Below, in pieces: positions 9,301-21,434 of a stretch of DNA of 64,000 nucleotides. The position numbers and the translations under genes are program-made. Below the pieces are notes generated by a model. The model saw only the letters and a program-made list of their open reading frames with translations. It had not been told where the DNA came from and did no database searches. The stretch is from Corticium candelabrum (lineage: Eukaryota; Porifera; Homoscleromorpha; Homosclerophorida; Plakinidae). Within the stretch, counting starts at the first letter, position 1; each line of letters starts with the position of its first letter. The stretch spans positions 1,143,501-1,207,500 of the forward strand of contig NC_085097.1 of the NCBI RefSeq assembly GCF_963422355.1, given 5' to 3'.

Positions 9301-11618
9301 AGAGTAACTGACATGTCTGCTGGCTGCAGCAATGCGCTCAGAAAGGAAGTGTGGCTTTGATTCGCTTCTCCGACAATGCCAAGATGTGAAAGTAATGGGC
9401 AACGCGAGTGTAACAAGCGAAATCGGTGGGATGGGCCAACCACACGTTCAGACCCGTCTAGTGCGTATTCTTAGCCGGAATGTTTCTAAACGGAGGATTA
9501 CGTTAGTAGGAGGCTTTGGGCTTTACCCCAAGGTAAAAGAAGACTGAAGCCTGAAGCAGCAAGCTGCGCTGGCGATTTATACTGGACGAAGCCATTGCAA
9601 CGTGACAATGTGAGAACGTCAAAAAGAGAAAGGCTGAAAGAAAGAATAAGAAATGAAGGGTAAGTTTTGTAAAATTCTACGATCGATAGAGTTGCTTGTG
9701 ACTAATTTCTACCTACTGCTAGAGCGTGAAAGTAAGTTTGAACCGAAAAGATGAGCTTCTCTTGATGTTGATGTGGATTACGTCGACAACGCTGAAGAAT
9801 CTGATCAGTGTCCTGGTGTTAGTCCTGGACTCCAGTACGTAGCATTCGCAGGTATATGAGTGCACAGTTTTTTTCATTCCTTACTGTTGGTTGCAATGCC
9901 AATTGTTGTTGTTGTTGTTATTGTTGTTGGTAGTGGTGGTGTGTGTCTGGTTGTTTAGAATTACTGTCTATGTACTTACAATGTCTTGCCAAAATGGCTC
10001 TTTTTATTTTCTGTTGTACTTCACACAGTAGCTTTGTTATATAGAAATGCTAGCACACATGCAATACAATATCAATAAAAGTAATGTTGTTTTTACAGAT
10101 TGTTGTAGGCTGCTTTGTATAAAATGGAAATTCCATGAGGTCACAATTTAAACGTCAGAAGGCACTATGAGACATTATAGAGTATCTCAAGTAAAAGAAA
10201 GCCATCAATAATTATATGGTTAGGTTTTTTCATGTGAAACATAATTGTCACTGGAACTACCAGTGAATGGTGTTATTTTTGTTTGTAGGTTGTGAGAGTT
10301 GATTGAAACTTCTGAAGATTGTAATCAATTATCAACAATCCTTCCACCCATCCTTTTACAGCAGTTTCCAACATCCTCATAAATTAGATTTCATAATCTT
10401 GTTTGCTTTGACCATGCGTGATTGACTAATTCTCAAATATTCGTTTGTTTAAAATGAAAAAGGTGAGAAGAAGCCAGTTAGATCTGGATTTCTGATATCA
10501 ATTCATGATTCAATTAATTAGTGAGTATGGATGACAGTACAACTCATGTTCTCTCCAACCCACTTCCAGCACACGGAGTCTTGTGAGTTGATGATTTCTA
10601 CATGACTTCCACTTCATTTCTCACGCTTTCTTTCAGCCTTTTCTCCCCTTCTGTATTTGTTGACTTTCTCTGCAATCCTCTCAATGGCTTCCTAGCACAC
10701 AAATCACCAGCGCAGCTTGATGCTTCAGGCCTCAGTCTCCTTTTACCTTGGACAATAGCGCAAAGCCTCACAGTAAGTGACTCACTAACGTTATCCTCCC
10801 TTTCAAAACATTCCGGCTGAGAATACGCACTAGACGTGCGCTTGGCCCATCCCACCGATTTCTCGCCTGGGGCGCGTTTCTTTAGCATCCACCGTCTAAT
10901 CCGGATTAGGTGGTGGAGTTCCTGCGCGTTTCTTTTAGCTCCACCGACCAGCTCCACCAGCCTTTCGCTGGTTGCGCTGGTGGAGGTCCGGTGGAGGTAG
11001 ATCACTGCGCATGCTCACTGCTACAAAGAATGGCGGAAAGAAGACAGACGTTCAATGTAGAGTCTCTTGCAGACTGTAATCTAGTCTGTAATCTAGGGAA
11101 GCTGCAAATGCAACAATAGCCATGCACGTAGGGCAAGAACGATCCATTTCGCAATATTATCCGAATGCGCATGCTCACCTCCACCGGCATGTTTCTTTAT
11201 TCCACACTAATCCGCCTCCACCGGAATACATACGGCTAATCCGGTGGAGGTCCACCACCTCAACCGGATTAGTCGGTGGAGAATAAAGAAATGCGCCCCT
11301 GCTTCCTTGCGCTGCTCATTTCTTTGACATCTTGGTATTACTGGAGAAGCAAATCAAAGCCATGCTTTCTTTCTGAGCACATTACTGCAGCCAGCAGGCA
11401 ACCAGAGGAGTACTATCTCGTCAGACATTTTCTATTGCCAGCATGCGCTCTAGCCACTTCGTTCCTCTTGTGACGTCACGGCGGGTACGCTTACGCCTCG
11501 ATATCTTCACGAATGTAGCTTCAAAAATTAAAGTTTTAATTTTTGGGGCATAAGAACATTAAAAACAAACGAAAAATGCAATAAAATAATTTTCGATTTT
11601 TTTCATGTCAGTTACCCT
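9301..11618. mobile_element. TTAA-flanked inverted-repeat DNA element (2.3 kb)
   Basis: The left end AGAGTAACTGACATG and the right end (inverted AGGGTAACTGACATG) are each flanked by TTAA (9297-9300, 11619-11622). Long inverted arms follow: 9316-9660 pairs with 10600-10865 and 11330-11400, for example 'ctgctggctgcag' and 'atcggtgggatgggcc'. TTAA duplications point to the piggyBac or Kolobok groups. No transposase was recognised. The 135-codon minus frame at 10598-11005 lies in the right arm and looks accidental. The right arm carries extra internal sequence (11420-11600), and a MITE at 10869-11299 splits it. Confidence 0.6.
10869..11299. mobile_element. MITE nested in the TTAA element (431 bp)
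   Basis: Terminal inverted repeats of about 45 bp start GGGGCGC(G/A)TTTCTTTA and continue through 'aatccgg' and 'ggtggtgga'. Internally it is rich in 'ccaccgg/ccggtgg' blocks, which give more hairpin potential. It interrupts the inverted arm of the surrounding element, because the partner arm at about 9405-9425 is continuous. No clear target duplication was found. Confidence 0.65.
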
Positions 11619-11639
11619 TTAAGAGGGGCTGTGCAAGAA

Positions 11640-12270
11640 ACTAACTCTCACCTTCTCCTATTTCAACAGCTAAAATAGTAAACAATCCTAGTCGCTTATG
11701 GTTAACAGCTATAGAGTCCAAAAACAAAACGTTCGAAAATTGAACATTTTCATAACATTGAATTTTAATATGTGGAAAGATTTTTCACAAACTTTGAGTA
11801 GCATACTAAATTACTCATAATCTGCTGCTACGTCACAATCTGACAATGTTAAGCTAGAGCAATTTAACATAAAAGTACCATAATAGGACAAGCCCCCAAA
11901 TTATCTTGTCCCAGTAAGTGAAATAGTTATTAATTAAAGCTCCCAAAATAAATCCTATCACAAAGAAACCGAGACATCGATCCGATAAGGATTGCAGCTG
12001 TCTGGTTTGACCAATACTTCTGTCTTGTGATGATGAATCTAATAAACAAAATTTTCAATGTCACTTCTAAGAAATATAGCCAAGGAATGCAAACAGTAAT
12101 ATTATTCGATCTGCTAATATGACTGGCATTGAAGTGTCACGTTAAATTGCGACATTTTTGGGCTATCTCTATTTGACAAACACATTTTCAGAAGCTAAAA
12201 TGAGATGCAACAGTCAACATTCCTGTTCGTCAACTACCTGCAATATAAGCCAAGAAAAATATCAATGTGT
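11640..12270. other. AT-rich non-coding sequence
   Basis: No open frame, repeat or motif beyond ordinary AT-rich sequence was seen. Confidence 0.4.
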
Positions 12271-12280
12271 ATCAGACATA

Positions 12281-12771
12281 CACTCAAACTCCCCTTATCC
12301 GGGCAGCTTGGGACCGGACACTGCCCATAACTCAGAAACGGCCACATCTGGGAACACCCCCACATTTTGCTCAATATGTACACCTGTATGATTAACATTC
12401 AATTTTGCATCCCTACATGTAAGTGAATGCACATACGTACATAATAGATGTACATGTACACTGTACACTGATCTTTGTCTCGAGCGTCATCACAGACCTC
12501 TTTCGCTTCTGCGGGGCAGGCGTCTGCGTTGGTCTAGTCTCAGACATCTTCAGGTAAGTCTTACAAGCTGTAAATAAGAAACTAGCACCTAAGTATGGCT
12601 ATCTGTCGACAAGAAACTGGACTAGTACTGGACTTTTGATTACACGACCTTTGCCTCGACCTCGTGCACGTGGACCACGCGCAATACACGTGATGCAATT
12701 GTGCAATACGGGGGTGTCCGGTAGACGGACGTGCCCGGATATGGGGCGTCCGGATAAGGGGAGTTTGAGTG
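12281..12771. mobile_element. pogo/Tigger-like MITE (491 bp)
   Basis: Perfect inverted ends of 23 bp, beginning CACTCAAACTCCCCTTATCC, lie at both edges, each flanked by TA (12279-12280, 12772-12773). A TA target site and CA-x-TCAAAC-x-CC-x-TTATCC ends are typical of pogo-type Tc1/mariner elements. No transposase is present. The interior has a further 'ccgg' inverted segment near 12310 and 12735. Confidence 0.75.
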
Positions 12772-12779
12772 TATTTAAA

Positions 12780-13490
12780 ACAAAAATACAAAGTTTTATA
12801 ATAGCCTAAACTAATAATAAATCTCATGAAATTGCAAGTCAGGAGGCTGTCTTCCCAAGTAGACCTGCATGTCGGTGTTGCATTGTGTGTGGTACATCAG
12901 TGTGGTACATCAAAGTACTAAAGTCTTGGGCTCTCTTGAAGACAATTGAGGACTTTCTGGATCCAAGTTTAGCTCTGTTGCCACAGCAACAACGCTGAAA
13001 TGTGTTATTATCAAAACGATTGCGAAAATATGTACATCCACGATACTATAATACGGTCATGACAATAAATATACGTACACGACCAACACAAAGCACATCG
13101 TAATGTTAACGGACTAACTACGTAATCAAACTATTAATTAAGTCTTCAGATTCGCAAGCTAATCAAGCTATATTCAACAAATGCCGGGAATTTAGACAGG
13201 CATCATTTGGTATGAAATTTTACTTCCAAGATTTGAACTACAACAACTCGTACGTTACTAAGAACGTCACCGGCGTACGAACCGAGGGGGCTGGGGGCTT
13301 CACTTGCTCACTGTAGGAATTGAAATTTTCTGTGCTACTGACTTTTGTTTAAGGTCTGGCAAGCGAAGTGCTTTTTGATGACATCTACGGTACATCCCCC
13401 CGCTCGTTAGCATCTTCCTACGCCATTGAGCTACGTCAATAGCAATAATACTGCTAGATAGCATGCTAGGTGAGATAGAGAAAGTAGACA
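12780..13490. other. Non-coding sequence
   Basis: Only short frames without recognisable motifs. No repeats with clear boundaries. Confidence 0.35.
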
Positions 13491-13493
13491 ACT

Positions 13494-14093
13494 GCCGTGT
13501 TCACACTAGGGTTTAGAACTGGTTTTGCACAGCCAATTCGAATAATCGGGCCAATTTACAACAGGAATGTACGTGGGTTAGAGCATGGCTAGCCTAAAAA
13601 GTTTAGCCCTGTTGTAAAGTAGGGTAATTGCGCTGGGTTTACCGCTTGTCAAAACATTCCAGTTTATTCATATTAATAGCGTATCGCAGCAATGAATCAA
13701 AGAATAGTGCCCTTGGTCTGGCAGTTTTTTCTTCAGCAAATGGAATCCTCAGCACGGCTTGCAGAATTCTGTAGCGAAAGACGTTGTCGCATCCGCAAAT
13801 TCAGGTAACTGTTGCTGTTCTATCACACACATGTGGTCCCTACATCTGGAGAAGGCACTTGAAGACGGAAAGCGGTGGGAAAACGTTTCAATTCTTGCGC
13901 GAAAACTGAGTACCGTACACGTACATGATACACTCAGTTGCAGTCTGATAGAGTTCACACAGCCTATTATGACTAATTAGAGGCAACTGGACAAGCTCAA
14001 CATGTGAGAACACACCTTGCGCATGACAGCACAGCAGGGTGTTATGATTAAATAGCGCAAACCCGGGTTTTCTAACGCTAGTATGAACACGGC
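13494..14093. mobile_element. MITE with GCCGTGTTCA(C/T)ACTAG ends (600 bp)
   Basis: The left end GCCGTGTTCACACTAGGGTT and the inverted right end pair over about 25 bp. The right end alone also stands at the start of units U2, U3 and U4 (15.6, 23.0 and 24.7 kb). The tandem duplication of the locus therefore had a breakpoint in or near this element. Superfamily not determined. Two opposite 70-codon frames inside (13749-13980) are not convincing genes. Confidence 0.55.
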
Positions 14094-15099
14094 CAATATC
14101 ATGTCACTGCTGGTCATCTACGAGTGTGACAAGATACACTACGCAACCTCTACAATTTTAGTTTTCTGGCTTTAGTAGCAAGCATGTCATTAACGTCATT
14201 TTATTTAATAGCTACTGTCATCAAAAATGGCTACTTTGGGACTATCAATTGATATTCTCAATTGCGAAGTCTAGTCTTAACTAATTTGATTTGCTAAAAT
14301 GTCTTTCGACGTTATCTGTACAGGCAATACTTTTAACATGTAAATAGGACTTAAATTTAAAACAGCACGAAAACATTACGGACATAGACAAATCGCTTGT
14401 AATATAACTTCGATTAGGTAAGAGAAGTTTAACTGTACTGCCATTTCTTCAAATTTTGTCCCAACAAATTCAAAATTTTCAAGTTTTCTGCAGATTGAAT
14501 GTACGTCTTTGACAATCATTGATTATTTCTACATATTTATTCTATTTCTTCGTTTTCTTCTGCCGGCGTCCTCTTTTGCCTGACTTGACACTTCAGTTCA
14601 TTTCCATGTCATCACGTTTCCGTGCTGGGATTCTTTTTGAAGGATTTTCATCAGCATCATTTCGAATAATTTGAAGAATAAGTGTGACAACTTCCGTCAA
14701 ATCGAAAGTTGCATGGTATGCAATAAAATCTTACTTTTGTCCTAGGCTCTCAGTAGCTCCGAACAATTAATATCAATACAAAAAGTAGTCGTTACCTTAC
14801 ATTATTAAAAATTCTTCACTAATCTAAATTCTAGTACAAAAGCCTGACTGAATTTTCTGTCCACTGTTGTTAATTACTACGTAAAACCAACAAGAACGAA
14901 CTAACTTCACATAATATTTGTATTTTACTTTACTTCAACTTTACATTTGTATGTATGCTGGAAGTATAAGTACCATGTATGCAATACAAATCAAAACGTT
15001 TAGCAATCATTACCAAATATATCACGTATGGCATATTTGTGCAAGTCGAAACAATAAAATATATCGAAAATAGAACTACAAGTAGATACGCCTACTCAC

Positions 15100-15150
15100 T
15101 TGACGTTTCTTCGTCTATCATACTGTTGCTGTCTTCAGAAGATTCGTGTG
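15100..15150 (-). CDS. Cassette exon B, unit U1
   Basis: A 51-bp phase 1-1 exon, with acceptor ...ttttag and donor GTGAGT. It encodes an acidic, serine-rich stretch ('ESSEDSNSMIDEETS'). It is homologous to the exons at 52102-52155 and 35734-35787. It lies downstream of the gene's only open terminal exon, so it may not be used. Confidence 0.55.
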
Positions 15151-15222
15151 CTAAAATTCGACACAAAATAGTCATAACTATTATGGTTGCAATTATAATT
15201 TTATTAGATCACTGAAAGTCAC

Positions 15223-15426
15223 CATGGTTTCTGTCGTTCCGCATAGTTGATACAACAAGAGCGTCTCCTACGGTAGTAGCTTCTTCAGTTATGGCCTCTT
15301 CTTGAGCAGTGAGTTCTGGTTCATTTACAATTTTACTTGCAGCGTCGATTTCTCCTCCCATTGAGGCTTCTGGTCTAGCAGCGGTCTGTACTGAATGTCC
15401 AGCTGTCACCGGATCTGTTTCTAAGC
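15223..15426 (-). CDS. Cassette exon A, unit U1
   Basis: A 204-bp phase 1-1 exon, with acceptor ...tttgacag and donor GTGACT. It encodes about 68 residues rich in Glu, Ala and Thr ('LETDPVTAGHS', 'ELTAQEEAITEEATT'). Copies in U2, U3 and U4 differ by one or a few residues, and U5-U7 are diverged relatives. No domain is recognised. Confidence 0.6.
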
Positions 15427-15940
15427 CTGTCAAACCCACATCAGAATGTTTTTCAGTTGTTAACAAACATCACTTGCAACTGTAATGTCATGATTCAGCC
15501 AAAGCTTTACATTCGATGCCACATATAAACAAATGCCATTCTGTAAACAGTAACAAACTAGCTTCTTGTGCTGCATTAAGATTACTGGCAAACCCGGGTA
15601 TTTTAACCCTAGTGTGAACACGGTCAATATCATGTCACTGCTGGTCATCAACGAGTGTGATAAGATAGACTAAGTAACCTCCACAATTTTAGTTTTCTGG
15701 CTTTAGTAGCAAGCATGTCATTAACATCATTCTATTTAATAGCTACTGTCATCAAAAATGGCTACTTTGGGACTATCAATTGATATTCTCAATTGCGAAG
15801 TCTAGTCTTAATTAACTAATTTGATTTGGCTAAAATATCTTTCGACGTTATCTGTACAGACAAGGCTTCTACATGTAAATAGTACTTAAATTTAGAACAG
15901 CAAGAAAACCTTCCATACATAGACAAATCGTGTGTAATAT

Positions 15941-16126
15941 AATGTTGTTTAACAACGTTAGACAGACTTGATTCCACCCCGGAGTCATACGCGCTAGCGG
16001 TGCCGTAGCGCGCGTTGTAGCTAAGGGCGGAGTTTTCCGCGCGAAGTACTATATACTTGGCACTGCAGGCGTGTTGCGGTCATTGTAGCAATTGCAAGCG
16101 TCAACGCTTCAGAAGAATTTGTTGTC
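15941..16126 (+). repeat. Split direct repeat A1
   Basis: 186 bp starting 'aatgttgtttaacaacg', matched with few differences by 21199-21384. Confidence 0.85.
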
Positions 16127-16144
16127 AGCGCTCCAAAAAATATT

Positions 16145-16390
16145 GTGATGGAAGACCAGGATAGCCCGTCGGTGACCATGTCCTTGGCTGAACTTAAGGG
16201 CCTGATGGCAGAGACGCCCAAAGAGGCTGCTCGGGCTGCTCTGAAAGAAGATCAAGAGAAACTCGCCTCTCAATCTCAAGCTGCCTCAGATACGTTCGGA
16301 GCTAGGGGAATAATACATAAACTGCAGCCTACTATAGGCACCAACGCCGGGCAGCGTAGCAGCGCAGGACATAAGAATAAGTTATCGTGA
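16145..16390 (+). CDS. Short leader ORF of the DIRS-order element
   Basis: 81 codons, rich in Lys, Glu and Ala ('MMEDQDSPSVTMSLAELKG', 'EAARAALKEDQEKLASQSQ'), just inside A1. It may be the N-terminal part or a spliced leader of the gag gene that opens at 17064. The 670 bp between them contains no long frame but includes a partly repeated 'gtcggctctagc(a/g)gcgc' block near 16568 and 16653. Function unproven. Confidence 0.4.
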   Translation: MMEDQDSPSVTMSLAELKGLMAETPKEAARAALKEDQEKLASQSQAASDTFGARGIIHKLQPTIGTNAGQRSSAGHKNKLS

Positions 16391-17063
16391 CAGCATGCAT
16401 GTGCTTGCAGTTACATATGCACCGGTTTAGGTATAGCCACGCAGCGAGCAGCAATGCGCCGGAGGCGGTTCGACGCTTATAACCAGAGACAGACAGTCAA
16501 GGCTATAAACTCGAGGTTATACTATATTGCAGTCAGATGCACGTGTCGGCATTCAGAAAAGGCGAGCAGGTCGGCTCTAGCAGCGCCGCAAGACTTAACT
16601 TAGTTAATAACGCGGCGTCGCTTATTCAGCTAGGGTCGGCAACAGTCGGTCCGAGTCGGCTCTAGCGGCGCGGACGTAACTTAGTCAATGTCTGTCTAAC
16701 AGCTGGAGCTGGGTAGTTCCGCAAAACGGCAATTAGCTTCGACTATAGCTGCACGGCGGATCAAGTGACTACAGCGGAAGAATGGTGGTAAATAACTACG
16801 TCCGGCGGGCAAGTCCGCTACATCCACTGTGGTCGGTGAGTAATTAGCATAGGTCTATAGTTGGTAAATCGGCTACGGCTCCGTTGGGTCGTAATCACGT
16901 AGTCTGGTATGCCAAAAAAAGTAGTTAAAGCATGCTTCGCTTGTTTATACTCGTCCATGCTGTAGTGCTGAACGTAGTCATATAAAATGTTTCGTCGTGC
17001 GCTGTTGCAGAACAGACGCTCGGAGCGCTACCAGCAGCATCCGCAATTCACAGTGTTTCTTTA

Positions 17064-17942
17064 ATGCAGCCATCGACTGTGCCATCGTTAGGGCCAAGCC
17101 TATCCACGTCTGTCAGCGTCGATGCGGTGGCGCCGACAGTAACAGCGCTCAGCTCTAGCGCGGAAGCTTGCATTGTGGGAGAAAGAACCACGCCAATACC
17201 CGCTCGTCTGGTTCGACTAATCCAGGCACAGGAGTACGTGGACTTTGCGGAGCTTCTTCCAGATAACTTGGACCTACTGCGGCGCATGCAAGCTACAGTG
17301 GAACAAGCCAATCGTCGTCGCCTGCGTCAGATCACGACACTGCCCACGTGGGTGCAGTGTTTTGCTACATACGCTGGGATTCTTCTGCGGAAGCACACTG
17401 CCCGGGCGCAGGAAGTGATGGCGTACTTGCGGCTTGTAGCGCACGAAGCGTCGTGCCACAGCGGGACAGGCTGGCTGTTATACGACGTGCGCTTTCGGCA
17501 GTTGTCGGCTTCCAACTGCAGTCTTTCTTGGAGCCAGTTGCACGCGCCTCTCTTTGCTGCGACAATCTTGGCAATGGACCAAGCGCCAACGGCGAGGTGC
17601 TTTCACTGCCTAGAAGCAGATCATGCTCCCGGTTCTTGCGTGTTAGAACCAAACGACGCTCCACAGCAAATTCTGCGTGAAGCCGGACCAGCCTCGAGAA
17701 CGCTGTCGGGAGACAGATCAAGATACCGACGTGACAGGCAATGGGATGGTCCAAAGCCAATTTGCCGTAATTATAATTTTAGTAGTTGTGCCGGCTATCC
17801 CGACTGCACGTTTCGGCATATTTGCTTGCGCTGTCAAAGCAACCACAGGATGCGCGAGTGCCCAGAGCAACGCACAGCTACACCGACAGCCTCTGGAAAG
17901 CCAACAGCGTCCAGCAGAGGACAGGACAGCGGAAGGCAATAA
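17064..17942 (+). CDS. gag-like ORF with zinc knuckles
   Basis: An open frame of 292 codons. A helical central region ('TWVQCFATYAGILLRKHTA') is followed by cysteine clusters: 'CFHCLEADHAPGSC', 'CRNYNFSSCAGYPDCTFRH' and 'CLRCQSNHRMRECP'. That is a C-x2-C ... H-x4-C-type array and a C3H-like finger. Gag proteins with such fingers package the RNA of DIRS elements. It is intact and lies upstream of the RT in the same direction. The length fits the family. Confidence 0.75.
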   Translation: MQPSTVPSLGPSLSTSVSVDAVAPTVTALSSSAEACIVGERTTPIPARLVRLIQAQEYVDFAELLPDNLDLLRRMQATVEQANRRRLRQITTLPTWVQCFATYAGILLRKHTARAQEVMAYLRLVAHEASCHSGTGWLLYDVRFRQLSASNCSLSWSQLHAPLFAATILAMDQAPTARCFHCLEADHAPGSCVLEPNDAPQQILREAGPASRTLSGDRSRYRRDRQWDGPKPICRNYNFSSCAGYPDCTFRHICLRCQSNHRMRECPEQRTATPTASGKPTASSRGQDSGRQ

Positions 17943-18139
17943 GCCAACAATATATTGTTGCGCTTAGTATTTGCGCTTGTAATTGCTGATTGGATTGCTT
18001 ACTTGCAGGATATTGTTGTGGTGTGTGTGTTCTGTTTTTGAGTTGGAGCGTGTAATAGCCCCTTATACGTAAGCCTCATGGGCCCTTGGCAACTATAAGT
18101 GTGTAACTCGTACAATAAGCGTTCTTCGGTCTGACTAGC

Positions 18140-19901
18140 GCATTGTTTGGCAGGCTCCTCTTTCGACACTTATCGTCGATTGCGAAATACCCAAGAGTGG
18201 GGCAATGTACAAGGATCGCGCTACCGTTACACCGAAGACCTGCTAGCCTTGGACAGCTGCCGCCCGACGGTGCCATCTCGTCATCTGGACACGGTTCGGA
18301 CGTCCCCGTTAATGGTAGACGCGTGGCGTCAAGCGCTGGCGAGCCACCCGGATACAGTTTTCGCTAGCTAAATCGTAAGTGGTTTGTCTCGGGGATTCCA
18401 GATTGGTTACGATTACAGCAAAGCAAAAGCAAGACGATCCCGCAGGAACATGAAAACGGCAAAAGCAAACGCCGCGGTTATCGACAGTTACTTGCAAGAA
18501 GAGTGCGCGGCAGCACGTATCTCGTGTCCTGACGAGCGTAGAGCAGCGGAGGCTCACATCAGTCCTATGGAGGTAATACCAAAAGCTCACCACCAGGTCG
18601 ATGGCGCCTTATCGTAGATTTGTCATCCTCTCGCGCAGCGAGCGTCAACGATGGCATTGCACCTAACTTGTGCTCCCTTTCATACGTTAGTATAGACGTG
18701 ATGGCACGGAAAATAGGAGAGCTGGGAACAGGGGCTATGATGGCAAAGTTTGACATACAGAGCGCATATCGACATATCCCCGTTCACCCAGACGATCGTC
18801 ATCTCTTGGGAATACCGTAAAAAGACAAGGTGTACCTCGACCGAGCTTTACCTTTTGGCTTGCGCTCGGCTCCCAAGATATTTTCTGCTGCAGCAGACGC
18901 GCTAATGTGGCTTGCCGAGGCATAACAGCCGGCATACATTATTTGGACGATTTCCTATTTTTCGGACGTCCGCAAGCATCGGAATGCGATGAGAACCCTG
19001 CATATGCAACGAGCTAGGCGTGCCAGTAGCTACAAACAAGCTCGAGGGGCCCACAACGTGCTTGACATGTTTGGGTTTGCAGCTCGACTCGCAGGATGGG
19101 ATCATCAGCTTACCAGCCGTTAAGCTGCAGAAAGTAAAATCCACAATTGCGGAATGGCTAACGCGCCGCGCTTGCACGAAGCGCCAGCTGCTCTCTTTGA
19201 TTGGTACGCTGCACCACGCAACTTCAGTGGTGAAAGCAGGTCGAGCGTTTCTGCGTCGGCTAATCGACCTTGCAGGTACCGTTAAGCAATTGCATTACTG
19301 GGGGCGTATTAACAGCGAGGCGCGGGCAAATCTTCGGTGGTGGGACGCATTTCTTGAAAGCTGGAACGGAAAAAGCATTATCAACACTTTGGTATCACGG
19401 CCACCAGTGATCCAGCTTACCTCGGACGCATCAGGATCGTGGGGATGCGGAGCCATTAGGCGGTGCAACTGGCTTCAATGGAAATGGTCACGTGAATGGG
19501 AGAAAATCAGCATCGCACCCAAAGAACTGCTACCAATTCTACTAGCAAGCGCTACATGGGGAAATGATTGGTGCTGCAAAATAGTGCTGTTTCGATGTGA
19601 CAATCAGATTGTGGTGTCGGCTCTTGCTAAATCGTCTAGCCGAGATAAGATCGTCATGCAATTGCTAAGGGTGTTGCACTTTCTAGCAGCCTTTTACTCT
19701 TTTACCTGGGTCTCGACGCACATACCGGGTGTCTCTACCGTAGCGGCTGACGCCCTGTCACGAGACAGTATGCCTAAGAATCAATGTCTGTCGTTGCAGC
19801 TCAACGAGCAGCCAGCGGCCCTTCCACTACAGTTTCTGGAGCTGCTGTTGTCTCCCCATACTTGGAGACGTCGGCTTGCCGTTTCTTTGCGTCAGGCTTA
19901 G
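18140..19901 (+). pseudogene. DIRS-type reverse transcriptase and RNase H
   Basis: Recognisable RT blocks are 'IVDLSSSRAASVNDGI', 'AKFDIQSAYRHIPVHP', 'LPFGLRSAPKIFSAA' and the catalytic box 'HYLDDFLFFG' (about 18940-18965). RNase H follows with 'SDASGSWGCGAI', 'KELLPILLA', 'CDNQIVV' and 'HIPGVSTVAADALSR'. The gene is broken by a stop near 18369, another near 18819, and a frame change just before the YLDD box. From 19020 to 19901 it is open. It copies element RNA to DNA, and this copy is inactive. Confidence 0.85.
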
Positions 19902-20800
19902 CTGATTCTACCAGGAAAGCATACGCGTCCGGTCAAGCGTGGTATCTAAAATTCTGCAATCGTTTTTTTCTACATCCCTCTTTCCACATCCGAGCACCGC
20001 CTATGTTTGTTTGTCTCACACCTAGCCGAAGAAGGTCTCTATCACAAAACTATCAAAAGCTACCTGTCAGCAGTGCGCCACCTACAGATCCAGTCAGGTT
20101 TGGGCGACCCATTCACCGCTACTCTCCCACCACTAGCTTATGTCTTGAAAGGAATTCGATGTCAGCAGGGACCGCGTCTGAAGGTCGACAAGCGCGTGCC
20201 CATTACACCGGCAGAATGGAATTTTGAAAGATGTGTGGGCAAAAAGATCACCATTTTACGACGCCGCAATGATATGGGCTGCAGTCTGCACGGCTTTCTT
20301 TGGCTTTATGCGAGCGGGAGAGTTTACCGTAAACTCCGACGCCTCTTTCACCTGGTTCCACAAGACGTCAGCATCGACTCACATGTCATTCCGTCTGTGG
20401 TGCGCATTCACCAAAGCAATCGAAAACAGACCTGTTCCGTCAAGGTGTAAACATCTTTTTGGGTCGATCGAAACAAGAAAATTGCCCAGTGGCTGCTCTG
20501 CTGAGCTACATGGCGCTCCGAGGCAATGCGCAAGGCCCTTTATTTCTCTACGACGATGGCACGTCACTCTCGCGCAATAGGCTGGTCCGAGAAGTTCAAC
20601 AAGCGCTCACAGAAGCCGGACGTGACTGCACAGGCTTTACAGGCCACAGCTTCCGCATTGGCGCAGCGACGACAGCGAAGGCAAGAGAGTTGGACGATTC
20701 CGCAATCAAAGCCCTTGGAAGGTGGAAGAGTACAGCGTTTGAGTCGTACATAAGAATCCCTGGCAGCAGTTTAGTAGAATTTTCGCAGTCACTCACGTAA
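19784..20800 (+). pseudogene. Tyrosine recombinase of the DIRS-order element
   Basis: It overlaps the end of the RNase H frame, as is normal for DIRS elements. The N-terminal core-binding part reads 'LADSTRKAYASGQAWYLKFC' and 'LAEEGLYHKTIKSYLSAVR'. The catalytic half has 'TAFFGFMRAGEF' (first Arg), 'TGHSFRIGAATTA' (His-x2-Arg) and 'LGRWKSTAFESYIRI' (Tyr nucleophile). The pieces sit in successive frames (shifts near 19990, 20225 and 20455), so the protein is not made whole. All catalytic residues are still visible. Confidence 0.8.
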
Positions 20801-20998
20801 TTAACGGTCGGTGTGTGCACTACTAACCTAGTAAATGGTTAACTCAACTTTAGAATAAACGCAACATAAACGGCAGCTGTTTCGCCCGCATCAGCCTCTT
20901 ACGTACGGTGCTTGGAAATGCCACACATCGTCAGGTAGGAGATGATAGTTGGTACAGTGTACCGTGCTTGGGCTGGTCATTTTAAGAAAATCCCCGCA

Positions 20999-21198
20999 TG
21001 GGTCGGAGTCCTGGTCTGATGACCGTCTCCTGCAGCACGGTACGGTTCACGCATGCGCATACCTGGGCTCCGATCCTCGCACCGAGTCCAGACTTTCCCT
21101 CCGGCAAGTCTGGCGAAGTTCGTCCGGTGAAGGTATCTGACGGCGAAGTTACCTGGTGATATATAAGACTATGAAGATCCGACGAAGGTAAGGAATCA
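20999..21198 (+). repeat. Split direct repeat B1
   Basis: About 200 bp from 'gggtcggagtcc' to 'ggtaaggaatca', directly abutting A2. Repeated at 21435-21633. Confidence 0.85.
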
Positions 21199-21384
21199 AA
21201 TGTTGTTTAACAACGTTAGACAGAGTTGATTCCACCCCGGAGTCGTGCGCGCTAGCGGTACCGTAGCGCGGGTTGTAGCTAAGGGCGGAGTTATCCGCGC
21301 GAAGTACTATATACTTGGCACTGCAGGCGTGTTGCGGTCATTGTAGCAATTGCAAGCGTCAACGCTTCAGAAGAATTTGTTGTC
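21199..21384 (+). repeat. Split direct repeat A2
   Basis: 186 bp, second copy of A1, placed between B1 and B2. Confidence 0.85.
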
Positions 21385-21434
21385 CCTCGCCCTCCCACCC
21401 ATATCTCCGTTGGTATTCCAACGTGAAAGGCCGG

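Larger units (their letters stand above)
14095..15625. repeat. Tandem unit U1 of the exon-cassette array
   Basis: First of four head-to-tail units of about 1.5-1.7 kb that share 90% or more by eye. Each starts 'aatatcatgtcactgct' and ends with the right end of the 13.5 kb MITE. U1 holds exons A and B in good condition. Its terminal exon C region is broken: the acceptor is deleted and the frame is closed. Confidence 0.85.

Noticed and set aside
9332..9547. 71-codon plus-strand frame
   Set aside because: It falls in the left inverted arm of the TTAA element and is not preserved in the right arm.
10598..11005. 135-codon minus-strand frame
   Set aside because: It lies in an inverted arm and a nested MITE of the TTAA element. 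Its partner arm has no matching frame and no domain is seen.
13749..13980. Opposite 69- and 73-codon frames
   Set aside because: Mirror frames inside a MITE with no motif.
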